This document shows, piece after piece, positions 17,580 to 25,400 of a DNA stretch of 33,695 nucleotides. How positions within the stretch are numbered: the first letter of the stretch is position 1; each line of letters begins with the position of its first letter. Position numbers and translations under genes: made by a program. Location: NCBI GenBank assembly GCA_002422425.1, contig DIVG01000078.1, positions 1 through 33,695 on the forward strand. The letters are read 5' to 3'. The stretch comes from Akkermansiaceae bacterium UBA6138. Lineage in GTDB: Bacteria > Verrucomicrobiota > Verrucomicrobiia > Verrucomicrobiales > DEV007. Below the pieces are notes generated by a model. The model did no database searches. It saw only the letters and a program-made list of their open reading frames with translations, and was not told the DNA's origin.

Positions 17580-18740
17580 CTATCGTTTCAGCACCTCCGG
17601 CAGGGCTCGCCGCACATCCTCGATAAGATCGGCGACGGTCTCGATCCCGACGGAAAAGCGCACGAGCGCGTCGGTGATCCCGACGGCCTCCCGCGTTTCT
17701 TTCGGCACGCTCGCGTGGGTCATCGAGGCGGGATGACAGCAGAGCGACTCGACCCCGCCGAGGCTCTCTGCTCTGGGGAAAAGGGTGAGTCGCTCGACGA
17801 AGGCGAGGGTTTCGGCTAGGCTCAACCCGAAGTCCACCGTGACGATGCCCGAACCGCCGCTCATCTGGCGTTTTGCGAGTTCGTATTGAGGATGCGAGGG
17901 CAGGAAGGGATAGCGGACCGCGACCGCCCGGGTCTCGTCCTCGAGGAAGCGGGCCAAGGCGAGGGCGTTTTCACAATGCCGCTCCATCCGGATCGCCTCG
18001 GTCTTGAGCCCCCGCGAGGTGAGCCAGCAGTCCATCGGGGCGGGCTGGAGACCAAGCGCCTTCTGGGCGAAGATCATCTTGTCGCGCCACTCTTCGGAGT
18101 TCGTGCAAACCGCACCGGCGAGGGCGTCGGAGTGTCCGTTCGCGTATTTGGTGAGGGAAATCAGCGAGAGATCGGCCCCCAGCTCGATCGGCCGCTGCAG
18201 GTAGCTGCTCGCAAAGGTGTTGTCGACGATGAGCGGCGCACCGGCGGCGTGTGCCGCCCCGGCGACGGCGGCGATGTCGATGATCTTGAGGTTCGGATTC
18301 GTCGGCGACTCGATCCAGACCAGAGTCGGATTCAAGGTCGCCAGCGTCTCGAGGGACTCCGGATTGGTGAAATCAAGGTATTTCACCGAGACCCCGAACT
18401 TGGCAAAGACCTGGGCAAAGAGGCGAAAGGTGCAGCCGTAGATATTTTCTTCGGCGACAACGAGATCCCCGCTTTTCAGAGTCGAGACGACTGCCGTGAT
18501 CGCCGAGACCCCGCTGCCGAAGCAGGTTGAATAGGCCGCGCCCTCAAGGCTCGCGACAGCGCGGTCGAGGAGGCGAAAGTTCGGATTCCCCGAGCGGGTG
18601 TAGTCGAATCCGTTCGGATTACCATACTCAAAAGTGGAAGTCAGCCACACCGGCGGGGTCACCGCTCCGGTGTCGCTCACAAAATCTCTGCCCAGGTGAA
18701 TCGCGCGGGTTTCGAATCCGGCCTCGTGATCTTTTTCCAT
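17580..18740 (-). CDS. Cystathionine gamma-synthase/gamma-lyase family PLP enzyme
   Basis: The 386-residue cytoplasmic enzyme has the normal length for MetB, MetC and CGL enzymes. It shows the N-terminal FETRAIHLGRD, YTRSGNPN (48-55) with the PLP-phosphate Tyr/Arg of the neighbouring subunit, FGSGVSAITAVVS, ESPTNPNLKIIDI, the aspartate at IVDNTFAS (171-178) and the PLP lysine K198 in SLTKYANGHSD. Sequence alone does not separate synthase, gamma-lyase and O-acetylhomoserine sulfhydrylase activities. With the fungal-type synthase downstream, a lyase role that completes transsulfuration is attractive but inferred. The ATG at 18740 was preferred; upstream in-frame codons to 19181 overlap the opposite-strand gene and look non-coding. 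Confidence 0.9.
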   Translation of the reverse strand: MEKDHEAGFETRAIHLGRDFVSDTGAVTPPVWLTSTFEYGNPNGFDYTRSGNPNFRLLDRAVASLEGAAYSTCFGSGVSAITAVVSTLKSGDLVVAEENIYGCTFRLFAQVFAKFGVSVKYLDFTNPESLETLATLNPTLVWIESPTNPNLKIIDIAAVAGAAHAAGAPLIVDNTFASSYLQRPIELGADLSLISLTKYANGHSDALAGAVCTNSEEWRDKMIFAQKALGLQPAPMDCWLTSRGLKTEAIRMERHCENALALARFLEDETRAVAVRYPFLPSHPQYELAKRQMSGGSGIVTVDFGLSLAETLAFVERLTLFPRAESLGGVESLCCHPASMTHASVPKETREAVGITDALVRFSVGIETVADLIEDVRRALPEVLKR

Positions 18741-18869
18741 GCATGGCGAATCAACAGGGTTAGGTGCGACAGTCAACCCCATTGAATGAGATACCTGATG
18801 TGCCTTATACCGCTTCGGCGCACTCTCCACTTGCCACCGGGTCGTATTATTCGGACAGTTTCGCCGCTT

Positions 18870-19364
18870 GTGAACTTCAACCCCTACCCTACTCCGCCGC
18901 AGCTCTTCCGTCAGTTCGAACGGGGCGAGATCAGCCGTGAGGAACTCCATGCCTCGCTCGCGCTGCATGCGCGCAGCCTCATTTCGGAGATGGTGGAGGA
19001 GAAAAAAAATCCGAAGTCCTCCTACCTCGAGCGGCTCCGTAATTTTGCGGCGGCACGACGCCTCACCTCGAAACACGGCTCGCCCCGCATCCGGGAAATC
19101 CTCGGCGCGCTCGGCGAGATCGACGGATTCCCCCCGGCCCAGATCCTCTGGAACGCGGGCCACGCCGACGTGCCGCTGCACTGTTTTTTCCGTTCAAAAG
19201 TCGAGCCCGTCTTCCGCATCACCCGACTCGAGGTGCAACCCATGCTCGTCAGCCTCGACGTGGAATACGGCGCTCACGACCGCTCCCGCACGACGCGCGA
19301 GTCTATCCTGTTCCAGCGAAATGCGCGGCTCGAACTGGAGTTGCTCGATCGTTTTGCGAAATAG
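18870..19364 (+). CDS. Conserved-looking hypothetical protein
   Basis: No family was recognised. With the GTG start at 18870 the product is 164 residues. The N-terminal half is charged and helical (LFRQFERGEISREELHASL, SYLERLRNFAAARRL). The C-terminal half is more beta-like, ending in SILFQRNARLELELLDRFAK. The upstream in-frame ATG at 18786 would add 28 residues, but it overlaps the plausible TTGAAT (18782-18787)/TATACC (18806-18811) promoter pair, so GTG is preferred. Coding is supported by the acidic/basic helix pattern and by GC-rich third positions. It converges on the DUF3037 gene with a 10-base gap and is divergent from the PLP operon. Confidence 0.6.
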   Translation: MNFNPYPTPPQLFRQFERGEISREELHASLALHARSLISEMVEEKKNPKSSYLERLRNFAAARRLTSKHGSPRIREILGALGEIDGFPPAQILWNAGHADVPLHCFFRSKVEPVFRITRLEVQPMLVSLDVEYGAHDRSRTTRESILFQRNARLELELLDRFAK

Positions 19365-19374
19365 AAGCTAAAAG

Positions 19375-20277
19375 CTACACCGTCAGCTTCAACTCGCGCG
19401 GCTCCTCAATGCGGGCAAAAGCAAGAATCGCCTCGGTGTCCTCGAAATCCGCCACCTGAACCCCCTCGCGGACAAGCCCCTCGCAGATGTCTTCCGCCGC
19501 GACGCGACCTTCGCCTTCCTCCGGCTTTTTCACGACAAAGAGAAATTTCTCAGGGAGACACCCGACCCGGCGGAGACGATTCACTTTCGCGATCCACTCG
19601 TCGCCATAGGTATAGATCGGGGTGGGAGTGGGCCTGTCGAGATTAAGCGGCTTGATCGCTTTCTCCGGGATGTCTGATCCCCTCGGGGTATACACAAGCG
19701 GAATACCGACGTGATAGGCATCGGTTCCCACCCAGGGGGCTTCACGATAGAGCCGCCCGAGGCGATTGGCCTGGAAGAGGCGGCGCAGATCCCGGGTTAG
19801 CTGTTTTTCCTCGTAATCAGCCTGCACGAGATGCCGGTGCTCGACATAGCGGTCGTAGAGACCGCTGATCGCCGCCTCCATCTCGTCACAGAGGAGCGTC
19901 CCGCGCGAGGCATAGAAAAAGGGCGAACCCTGCGGTGCAGTGAGTCGCTCGAAGAGATTCCCCTCCCCCGCACCAACGAAGAGATCGATCTGCGCCGGAT
20001 GATTTTTGGCGACCTGCCGGACGTCGTCGGTCCAGAGATTGGTCTCGATCGTGAGCGCGGAGAGTTCGCTCTCAAGACGGCGCAAACCGCTGCGGTAGAG
20101 ACTGAGATCGAGCTCGGGGAAGCAGACGCGGATGCGCTTGGTGCGCTGGGGCGAGATCAGCTTGTAGCCGAGGTAGCGGCTCTTCGCCTCCACCGCGACG
20201 ATGCCCACATTGATGAACTCGCCGAGCTCGGCGTAGGGACGAAAGCCGATCGCGGCGTAGTTCAGGATGAGGTTCAT
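19375..20277 (-). CDS. DUF3037 family protein
   Basis: The 300-residue protein begins MNLILNYAAIGFRPY and has GEFINVGIVAVEAKSRYLGY (19-38), which matches the hallmark of DUF3037, a domain of unknown function. The rest has no catalytic motif I can identify. It starts 18 bases after the stop of a HipA-like kinase gene, and DUF3037 genes are often found next to such kinases, so the two proteins probably work together. There is a purine run (GAGGAA) about 14 bases before the ATG, further than an ideal Shine-Dalgarno. No signal peptide or membrane segment is visible. Biochemical role unknown. Confidence 0.75.
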   Translation of the reverse strand: MNLILNYAAIGFRPYAELGEFINVGIVAVEAKSRYLGYKLISPQRTKRIRVCFPELDLSLYRSGLRRLESELSALTIETNLWTDDVRQVAKNHPAQIDLFVGAGEGNLFERLTAPQGSPFFYASRGTLLCDEMEAAISGLYDRYVEHRHLVQADYEEKQLTRDLRRLFQANRLGRLYREAPWVGTDAYHVGIPLVYTPRGSDIPEKAIKPLNLDRPTPTPIYTYGDEWIAKVNRLRRVGCLPEKFLFVVKKPEEGEGRVAAEDICEGLVREGVQVADFEDTEAILAFARIEEPRELKLTV

Positions 20278-20295
20278 GATCGGATCGGAAGTTCC

Positions 20296-21027
20296 TCAGG
20301 CGGAAAGGATGCCGTCGGGCGCGAGTTTGGGTTTGATGAGGCGGGCGGCGACGTCCTTCTGGGAAAAGGAGATGAGCGATTTCCTCCCCGGTCCCTTGAG
20401 CCATTCGGCCGGCATCTCGGCCCAGATCCCGTCGAGATTATAGATCGCCGACTCAAAACGGGTCCGCCATTTCTTGAAAAAGGGCTTCTCGATGAAGGGG
20501 CGCACGTCACGGAAGACGTGCTCCCGCTTGAACGCGACCGGATCGAAGTCCGCAGCGAGACAGGCGTCGTGATCGATCAGGAAAATGTTCTGGAGGACCG
20601 GATCCCACAGCACATTGGGATCGCCCCCGGCCATGTCGAGGCGACGGTCGGGATTGCGCACCCACCAGTCGAAGCAGAGGCAGCGGATCTTTGTCTCCTC
20701 GTCGATGCTGCGCAGGTGTGCCGAACGGATCTCATCGGCGAAGGAGATGCGCTGCGAACCGAAGGCGACCCCGGCCTGAAAGGCCTCTCCGTCCCCGGGA
20801 ATGGCGTGGTCGGCGAGCGCTTTCGGGATGTTGACGAGCCGCACCGGCGCAACGGGGAGACCGCACTCCTCCGCGAGGCGGCTCATGAGGTAATCCAGGA
20901 CGAGTTCGTCGCGACTCACATTGTCCCGTTTTACGAAATAAAAATGCCCGTCGTCCGCCTCGCAGAAAAATGGCCGGCTTTTCCCGTTTTCGGCCCGACC
21001 GGCAAGGCTGATGAGTTCGATAGGCAT
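20296..21027 (-). CDS. HipA-like kinase family protein (HipA_2 type)
   Basis: The 243-residue cytoplasmic protein has a compact HipA/PI3K-type kinase core. K33 in FYFVKRD fits the ATP-binding lysine. DWWVRNPDRR (120-129) supplies the N-x-D-R catalytic motif (N125, D127). N138 in GGDPNVLW is the second Asn. LIDHDACL (150-157, D152) fits the metal-binding aspartate. HipA of the toxin-antitoxin system is much longer (about 440 residues) and is paired with the HTH antitoxin HipB; neither is true here. The start was set at 21027, where MPIELISLAG begins the domain; 21069 is also in frame. It lies upstream of the DUF3037 gene on one likely transcript. Kinase substrate unknown. Confidence 0.75.
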   Translation of the reverse strand: MPIELISLAGRAENGKSRPFFCEADDGHFYFVKRDNVSRDELVLDYLMSRLAEECGLPVAPVRLVNIPKALADHAIPGDGEAFQAGVAFGSQRISFADEIRSAHLRSIDEETKIRCLCFDWWVRNPDRRLDMAGGDPNVLWDPVLQNIFLIDHDACLAADFDPVAFKREHVFRDVRPFIEKPFFKKWRTRFESAIYNLDGIWAEMPAEWLKGPGRKSLISFSQKDVAARLIKPKLAPDGILSA

Positions 21028-21144
21028 GGTTCGCAAGGAAACAGAGACTAGACAGGGGGGCGGCGGCACGGCAACCGATTCTTGCGGGAAAAGTGAAGGT
21101 TCCTTTGAGGTCGCGGTTTGGTAAAACCGGAATGTCGCGCTCCC

Positions 21145-21372
21145 TCAGGAAAGCCTGGCGAGGTATTTCGCCGGATTTTTCTCGAACTTGGCGACGCAAG
21201 GCTTGCAGCAGAATTTGATTTGCTGATCGCCGTAAACCTTTGTGATCACCTTGCCCATCGAGCCGAGTTCGTTGTCGGTGACGAGGCAGTAGTCGAGCGG
21301 GTAGGGCTTGGCGGCGAAAGCCGTCGTGAGAAAGAGCGCCGGGATCGCGATGAGACTTAGGATTGTTTTCAT
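21145..21372 (-). CDS. Small exported protein with a Cys-rich metal-binding (YHS/TRASH-like) segment
   Basis: The 75-residue product has an N-terminal signal peptide (MKTILSLIAIPALFLTTAFA), so it is probably periplasmic. The mature part has Cys at C29, C55, C56 and C59 (KFCCKPCVAKFEKNP), followed by the KNPAKYLARL ending seen in YHS/TRASH-type heavy-metal-binding segments. It lies 26 bases downstream of the multicopper oxidase gene on the same strand, so a copper or other metal role is likely, though not proven. The ATG at 21372 starts the signal peptide. The in-frame upstream ATG at 21507 is inside the oxidase gene. No strong Shine-Dalgarno is seen. Confidence 0.7.
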   Translation of the reverse strand: MKTILSLIAIPALFLTTAFAAKPYPLDYCLVTDNELGSMGKVITKVYGDQQIKFCCKPCVAKFEKNPAKYLARLS

Positions 21373-21398
21373 GTGTTTTTTCTTCGGTTTTCGGTTGA

Positions 21399-23453
21399 TT
21401 AAAAGCGAAAGCTCACGCCTCCGCCGAATCCGTGATCCGAGTGGTATTCGGAGATCAGGGAAAATTGTTTGGTGAGCAGGTATTCGAGTCCGGTGGACCA
21501 CTCCCATTCGCTCCCGGTGTCATACTCAATCTCGCCGAAGACCGAGATCCGGTCAGTGAGGCGGAGCGACTTTCCAAGCCCGAGGCGGACGCCCCCCTCG
21601 CTGTCGACCTGGGCAAAGCTGTCGATGAGATAGGGAAGCCGGTATTCCACCCCGCCGAAGGCGCGATCAACGGCATCATGCTCGTTGGTGAGACGAGCCC
21701 CGAGGACGGTGGAAAGGTTGGGATTGAAATAGCGTTTCCAGCCGAGGTCGATCTCGTAGTGCGTGTGCTCGAAGTCGAACTCGTGCCAGCCGAGATCCCA
21801 CATCGTGTATAAGTCGTTGCGTGAATTCATGAAGCTCGCCATGCCCATGCTCATGTGCGTCTGGAACGATCCCGCGGCCATGAAGTAAAAGGGATCCTGA
21901 TCGTGTTCGCCGAAGTCCGGCACGTGGTCGGGCCCCTGCTCCTCGTAGGAAAAGATCCGCGCCATGCCCATGTGCATATGATAGAGCAGATGGCAGTGAA
22001 AGAGCCAGTCGCCGCTCTCGTTCGCCTCGAATTCGATCGTCCTTTTCCCCATGGGCGGCAGATCGACGGTGTGTTTCAACGGTGCATCGGCGAGCTCGCG
22101 GTCATCGAGGACACGGAAAAAGTGCCCGTGGAGGTGGAGCGGGTGATGCATCATCGTGTCATTGATGAACTCAAACCGCAGGACTTCGCCGCGTTTAATT
22201 TTGATGACGCCGTCCTCGGCCATGGTCTTGCCGTTGAACGACCAGATGTATCGCTCCATGTCCCCGGTGAGACGCAGTGGTATGGAGCGGCGCGGCAGGG
22301 CCGGGTCGAGGCGAGTCACGGTGGTCGAACGCAGCCGCGCATAAGGCGGTAGCGGACGCTCCGGCTCGGCGGCGAGGGCGACGGCATCACTCGCGGGGAC
22401 GACCGCCTCGTCATCCTCTAGCGCAGCGAGGAGATGGTCGTCCATATTGTATAAGTTCGGTCGGGGGATCGCCGGGGCGGGATGCGCCTCGCCCGCACCG
22501 AGCCACACCGAGGCGTGGCCGGATCCATCCTGCGCTGTCGCCCGCACTTCCCATCTCCCCGCCGACGGCACGGTCACGATAACATCATAGGTCTCGGCCA
22601 TGCCCACAAGGAGACGATTCACGCGGATCGGCTTCACGGGAGGCCCGTCCGCCGCGACGATCCGGAGCGGCCCTGCGGCCGATTGCAGATAAAAATAGGT
22701 CGATGCCCCCGCATTGATAAAACGCAGGCGAACGGTCTGCCCGTTTTTCACCCCCGGATCGAAAGCTCGTTTCCCGTTTGCAAGAAAGGCGTCGTAGGCC
22801 ACGTCCGAGATATCCATCGCGGGCATCCGCGATTTTTCACGATCCATAAAGGCCCCGAGTTCCCCCGCCCGGATCGCGCCCGCAACGCTCTGGATCGACC
22901 CTTTCTTGAATTCATACCACTCATTGCCGCTCATGAGGGTGCGCATGACTTCTTCGGGGCTCTCGAGGGCCCAGTCCGAAAGCACGATGACTTCGTCTCG
23001 GTCAGCCGCCTCGGCCACCCCACTGCGGGGTTCCACGATGATAGACCCGTAGATCCCGCTCTGCTCCTGAAGACCTGTGTGACTATGATACCAATAGGTT
23101 CCGGCGTGCTTCAGCGGGAACTCGAAACGATGCGTCGTGCCCGGCTGAATGGGCGGCGTGGTGACGTAGGGGACGCCATCCTGCGCATTCGGGAGAAGGA
23201 GACCGTGCCAGTGGATCGAGGTCGCTTCACGTTTGAGGTGATTGTGAACATTGATGATGGCGACATCACCCTCACGAAACCGCAGGGTGGGACCGGGAAT
23301 AGTGCCGTTGATAGTGAATGCCCGAACCGGGCGCAGCTCACCGTCCGGCGACCAGCGGGTCGCGGCGACCTCAAGGTCATACTCGACGGTCGCAGCGGAG
23401 ACCGCTGCGGGAAGAAGGAAAAGTGGGATTATTAAGAAAAGGAGATTTTTCAT
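21399..23453 (-). CDS. CopA-like multicopper oxidase fused to a C-terminal CopB-like outer-membrane beta-barrel
   Basis: The 684-residue protein begins with a Sec signal peptide (about 1-20) lacking the twin-arginine motif usual in CopA. Residues about 22-505 are a multicopper oxidase with all copper sites: HWHG (81-84), HSH (123-125), HPLHLHGH (437-444) and HCHLLYHMHMGM (486-497). The Met-rich linker (about 525-542) is followed by roughly 140 residues of alternating strands and aromatic girdle residues ending in SFRF, a C-terminal Phe typical of outer-membrane barrels. That part resembles the CopB domain, which elsewhere is a separate protein. The oxidase would face the periplasm and handle copper. 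It is the middle gene of a copper cassette. Confidence 0.88.
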   Translation of the reverse strand: MKNLLFLIIPLFLLPAAVSAATVEYDLEVAATRWSPDGELRPVRAFTINGTIPGPTLRFREGDVAIINVHNHLKREATSIHWHGLLLPNAQDGVPYVTTPPIQPGTTHRFEFPLKHAGTYWYHSHTGLQEQSGIYGSIIVEPRSGVAEAADRDEVIVLSDWALESPEEVMRTLMSGNEWYEFKKGSIQSVAGAIRAGELGAFMDREKSRMPAMDISDVAYDAFLANGKRAFDPGVKNGQTVRLRFINAGASTYFYLQSAAGPLRIVAADGPPVKPIRVNRLLVGMAETYDVIVTVPSAGRWEVRATAQDGSGHASVWLGAGEAHPAPAIPRPNLYNMDDHLLAALEDDEAVVPASDAVALAAEPERPLPPYARLRSTTVTRLDPALPRRSIPLRLTGDMERYIWSFNGKTMAEDGVIKIKRGEVLRFEFINDTMMHHPLHLHGHFFRVLDDRELADAPLKHTVDLPPMGKRTIEFEANESGDWLFHCHLLYHMHMGMARIFSYEEQGPDHVPDFGEHDQDPFYFMAAGSFQTHMSMGMASFMNSRNDLYTMWDLGWHEFDFEHTHYEIDLGWKRYFNPNLSTVLGARLTNEHDAVDRAFGGVEYRLPYLIDSFAQVDSEGGVRLGLGKSLRLTDRISVFGEIEYDTGSEWEWSTGLEYLLTKQFSLISEYHSDHGFGGGVSFRF

Positions 23454-23578
23454 TGTTTAGGCAGAGGGAAAGAGCAAAGGGACGTCCCCGGGGCGCAACG
23501 ACACGGGAAAATGGAGGGACGCAGCCCCGAAATCGGGCACGTCGCTGTCAGGAACGGCGAAGAGCCGGTCTCACCGCA

Positions 23579-23950
23579 TCAAATGAGGAAAGCCTGGTGT
23601 AACACCAGTCTCCATCCCGGCGGGCCGGGATCGGGGAGGTCGAGCCACGGGGAGGGAGCAAACACGTCGCCGGCCAGCTCGGGGGCGACTGCCAGAAACG
23701 AGAGAGGAGCGAGCTCGGGAAGCACCGCTTTCAACATCACCTTACCGGAATCTGCAAGGCGCGGCTCTTTTGCACGGCACTCCGGGCAGGACTCTCCGCC
23801 CGGGCAACCGGATTCGGTCGAGGAACCGAGTGAACAGCAGGTCATCTCCGGAGCCTTCTCACGCGCCGCAGCGGGGAGAGAGCAACAACAAAGAGGACTG
23901 GCGATCACGATCGCCGCCATCACCGCCACAATGTTTCGGTAGAGGCTCAT
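23579..23950 (-). CDS. Cys-rich exported protein of the copper cassette (unknown function)
   Basis: The 123-residue product has a hydrophobic N-terminus (about 6-20, IVAVMAAIVIASPL) followed by a cluster of Cys at C21-C23, C38-C39, C49, C55 and C58. The C-terminal half is Pro/Leu-rich and lacks Cys. The sequence ahead of the first Cys (SPLC) is not a canonical lipobox. The Cys cluster suggests metal binding. It lies 125 bases upstream of the multicopper oxidase gene on the same strand and probably leads the cassette. The start at 23950 opens the signal segment; the longer in-frame extension to 24220 overlaps sufS. Family not recognised. Confidence 0.6.
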   Translation of the reverse strand: MSLYRNIVAVMAAIVIASPLCCCSLPAAAREKAPEMTCCSLGSSTESGCPGGESCPECRAKEPRLADSGKVMLKAVLPELAPLSFLAVAPELAGDVFAPSPWLDLPDPGPPGWRLVLHQAFLI

Positions 23951-24096
23951 CAGGTTTTCGAGACAGTTACGCCTCGGACAACGGTCGTAGTCTAACGCCT
24001 CCCGTGAGTCGTGACCAGACCTAATTCGTGAAAATGGAGGCAAAGGCGCACCCATCGTTCCCTTGCAAGAAACGGATTCCCCCCGAATTTGCGGCG

Positions 24097-24102
24097 TATA
24101 CT
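24097..24102 (+). promoter_or_regulatory. Candidate -10 box for sufS, possibly leaderless
   Basis: TATACT (5 of 6 to the -10 consensus) ends 6 bases before the sufS ATG at 24109, so transcription would begin at or beside the start codon. No matching -35 hexamer lies 16-19 bp upstream. The assignment rests on position and the one hexamer only. Confidence 0.25.
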
Positions 24103-24108
24103 CTCCCG

Positions 24109-25329
24109 ATGCCCGCTTTTGATCCAGAAACTGTCCGTGCCGATTTTCCGATTCTTTTCCGGGAGATCGCGGGCAAGCCTCTCGTCTACCTCGACAACGG
24201 GGCCACAACCCAAAAACCACAGTGTGTCATCGACTCGATGACCCGCTTTTTCTCGAACGAAAACGCGAACATCCATCGGGGCGTCCACTACCTCAGTCGT
24301 GAGGCCACCGATGCCTACGAGGGAGCCCGCGAGTATTTAAAAGCCGAGCTCCGTGTCCCCGCGACCCACGAACTCATTTTCGTGCGCGGGGCGACCGAAG
24401 CGATCAATCTCGTGACGCACTCCCTCGCCCCGCTCCTGACCGAGGGCGACGAGGTTGTCCTCACGGTCATGGAGCATCACGCGAACTTCGTGCCCTGGCA
24501 GGTCCTCGCGAAAGAGCGCGGTCTCATTCTGCGCTTCGCCGGACTTCGCGAAAATGGCGAGCTCAATCTCGAGGAGTGGAAGGCACTCTTTACCGAGCGC
24601 ACCCGCGTCGCCGCCTTTACCCATGTCTCCAACGTCCTCGGGACGAGAAACCCGGTCACGGAAATGACGGCCTTTGCGCGGGAGCGCGGCGTTCTCACCC
24701 TCGTCGACGGTGCCCAGGCCCTGCCGCACGGTCCCGTCGATCTCGGCGCGGCGGGAGGCGATTTCTATGTCTTCTCAGGCCACAAGGTGTATGCGCCCGA
24801 CGGGGTCGGCGTGCTCTACGGGCCGAAAGACCTGCTCAACGCCGCTCCGCCCTACCAGACCGGCGGCGACATGATCGAACAGGTCTCGATCGAGGGGACG
24901 ACTTTCCGTCAGGTCCCTGAGCGCTTCGAAGCGGGCACGCCGAACATCTCGGGTGCAATCGGTCTCGCCGAGGCCTTTCGCTACATGAGCGGAATCGACT
25001 GGCCCGCCGCCCACGCCCACGAGGACGCCCTCGCCGCCCACGCCACAAGCGAACTTGAGAAAATTCCCGGGATCCGTGTCTTCGGGAAAGCTCCGGGCAA
25101 GGTCGCGATCGTTTCCTTTCTCTATGCCGCCGCCCACCCTCACGATGTCGGGACCATCCTCGACACCGAAGGCGTCGCCATTCGCGTCGGGCACCACTGC
25201 GCCCAACCGCTTATGCATTACCTGAAAGTCCCTGCGACGGCACGGGCTTCTTTTTCCTTTTACAACAATCACGCCGACGTCGAGACCTTCCTGAGGGCGA
25301 TGAAGAAGGTGGAGCGGTTTTTCGGGTGA
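24109..25329 (+). CDS. sufS: Cysteine desulfurase, SufS family
   Basis: The PLP enzyme moves sulfur from Cys to an active-site persulfide for Fe-S cluster assembly. The product is 406 residues, the same length as I recall for E. coli SufS. The PLP lysine is K226 in FSGHKVYAPDG, ring contacts lie in VMEHHANFVPW (120-130) and VDGAQALPH (199-207), and the catalytic Cys is C364 in VGHHCAQP, the type-II (SufS) placement. The ATG at 24109 was preferred to a GTG-started extension at 24028 because it begins the domain (MPAFDPETVRADFP). No SufB, SufC, SufD, SufE or SufU gene lies in this window, so it stands apart from a suf operon here. It is followed by the aminotransferase with a 71-base gap. Confidence 0.93.
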   Translation: MPAFDPETVRADFPILFREIAGKPLVYLDNGATTQKPQCVIDSMTRFFSNENANIHRGVHYLSREATDAYEGAREYLKAELRVPATHELIFVRGATEAINLVTHSLAPLLTEGDEVVLTVMEHHANFVPWQVLAKERGLILRFAGLRENGELNLEEWKALFTERTRVAAFTHVSNVLGTRNPVTEMTAFARERGVLTLVDGAQALPHGPVDLGAAGGDFYVFSGHKVYAPDGVGVLYGPKDLLNAAPPYQTGGDMIEQVSIEGTTFRQVPERFEAGTPNISGAIGLAEAFRYMSGIDWPAAHAHEDALAAHATSELEKIPGIRVFGKAPGKVAIVSFLYAAAHPHDVGTILDTEGVAIRVGHHCAQPLMHYLKVPATARASFSFYNNHADVETFLRAMKKVERFFG

Positions 25330-25400
25330 TACCGGCCCGCCTGAATCGCTTGCTTTCCCCCCTGCTTCGGGCAAGTTTCCCGACCTTTGACGGGACCCCT

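Noticed and set aside
20296..21027. Classical HipBA toxin-antitoxin system
   Set aside because: The kinase is about half the length of HipA and there is no HTH antitoxin gene beside it. The partner is DUF3037.
19831..21051. 406-residue open frame on the plus strand
   Set aside because: It is antisense to the DUF3037 and HipA-like genes, which carry recognisable motifs. It has an acidic repetitive composition and no domain.
21114..21129. Small hairpin between the HipA-like gene and the small Cys-motif gene
   Set aside because: A 6-bp stem (CGGTTT/AAACCG) with a 4-base loop and no T-run on either strand. Too weak to call a terminator.
22482..23435. 317-residue open frame on the plus strand
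   Set aside because: It is antisense to the multicopper oxidase, whose copper motifs prove the other strand.
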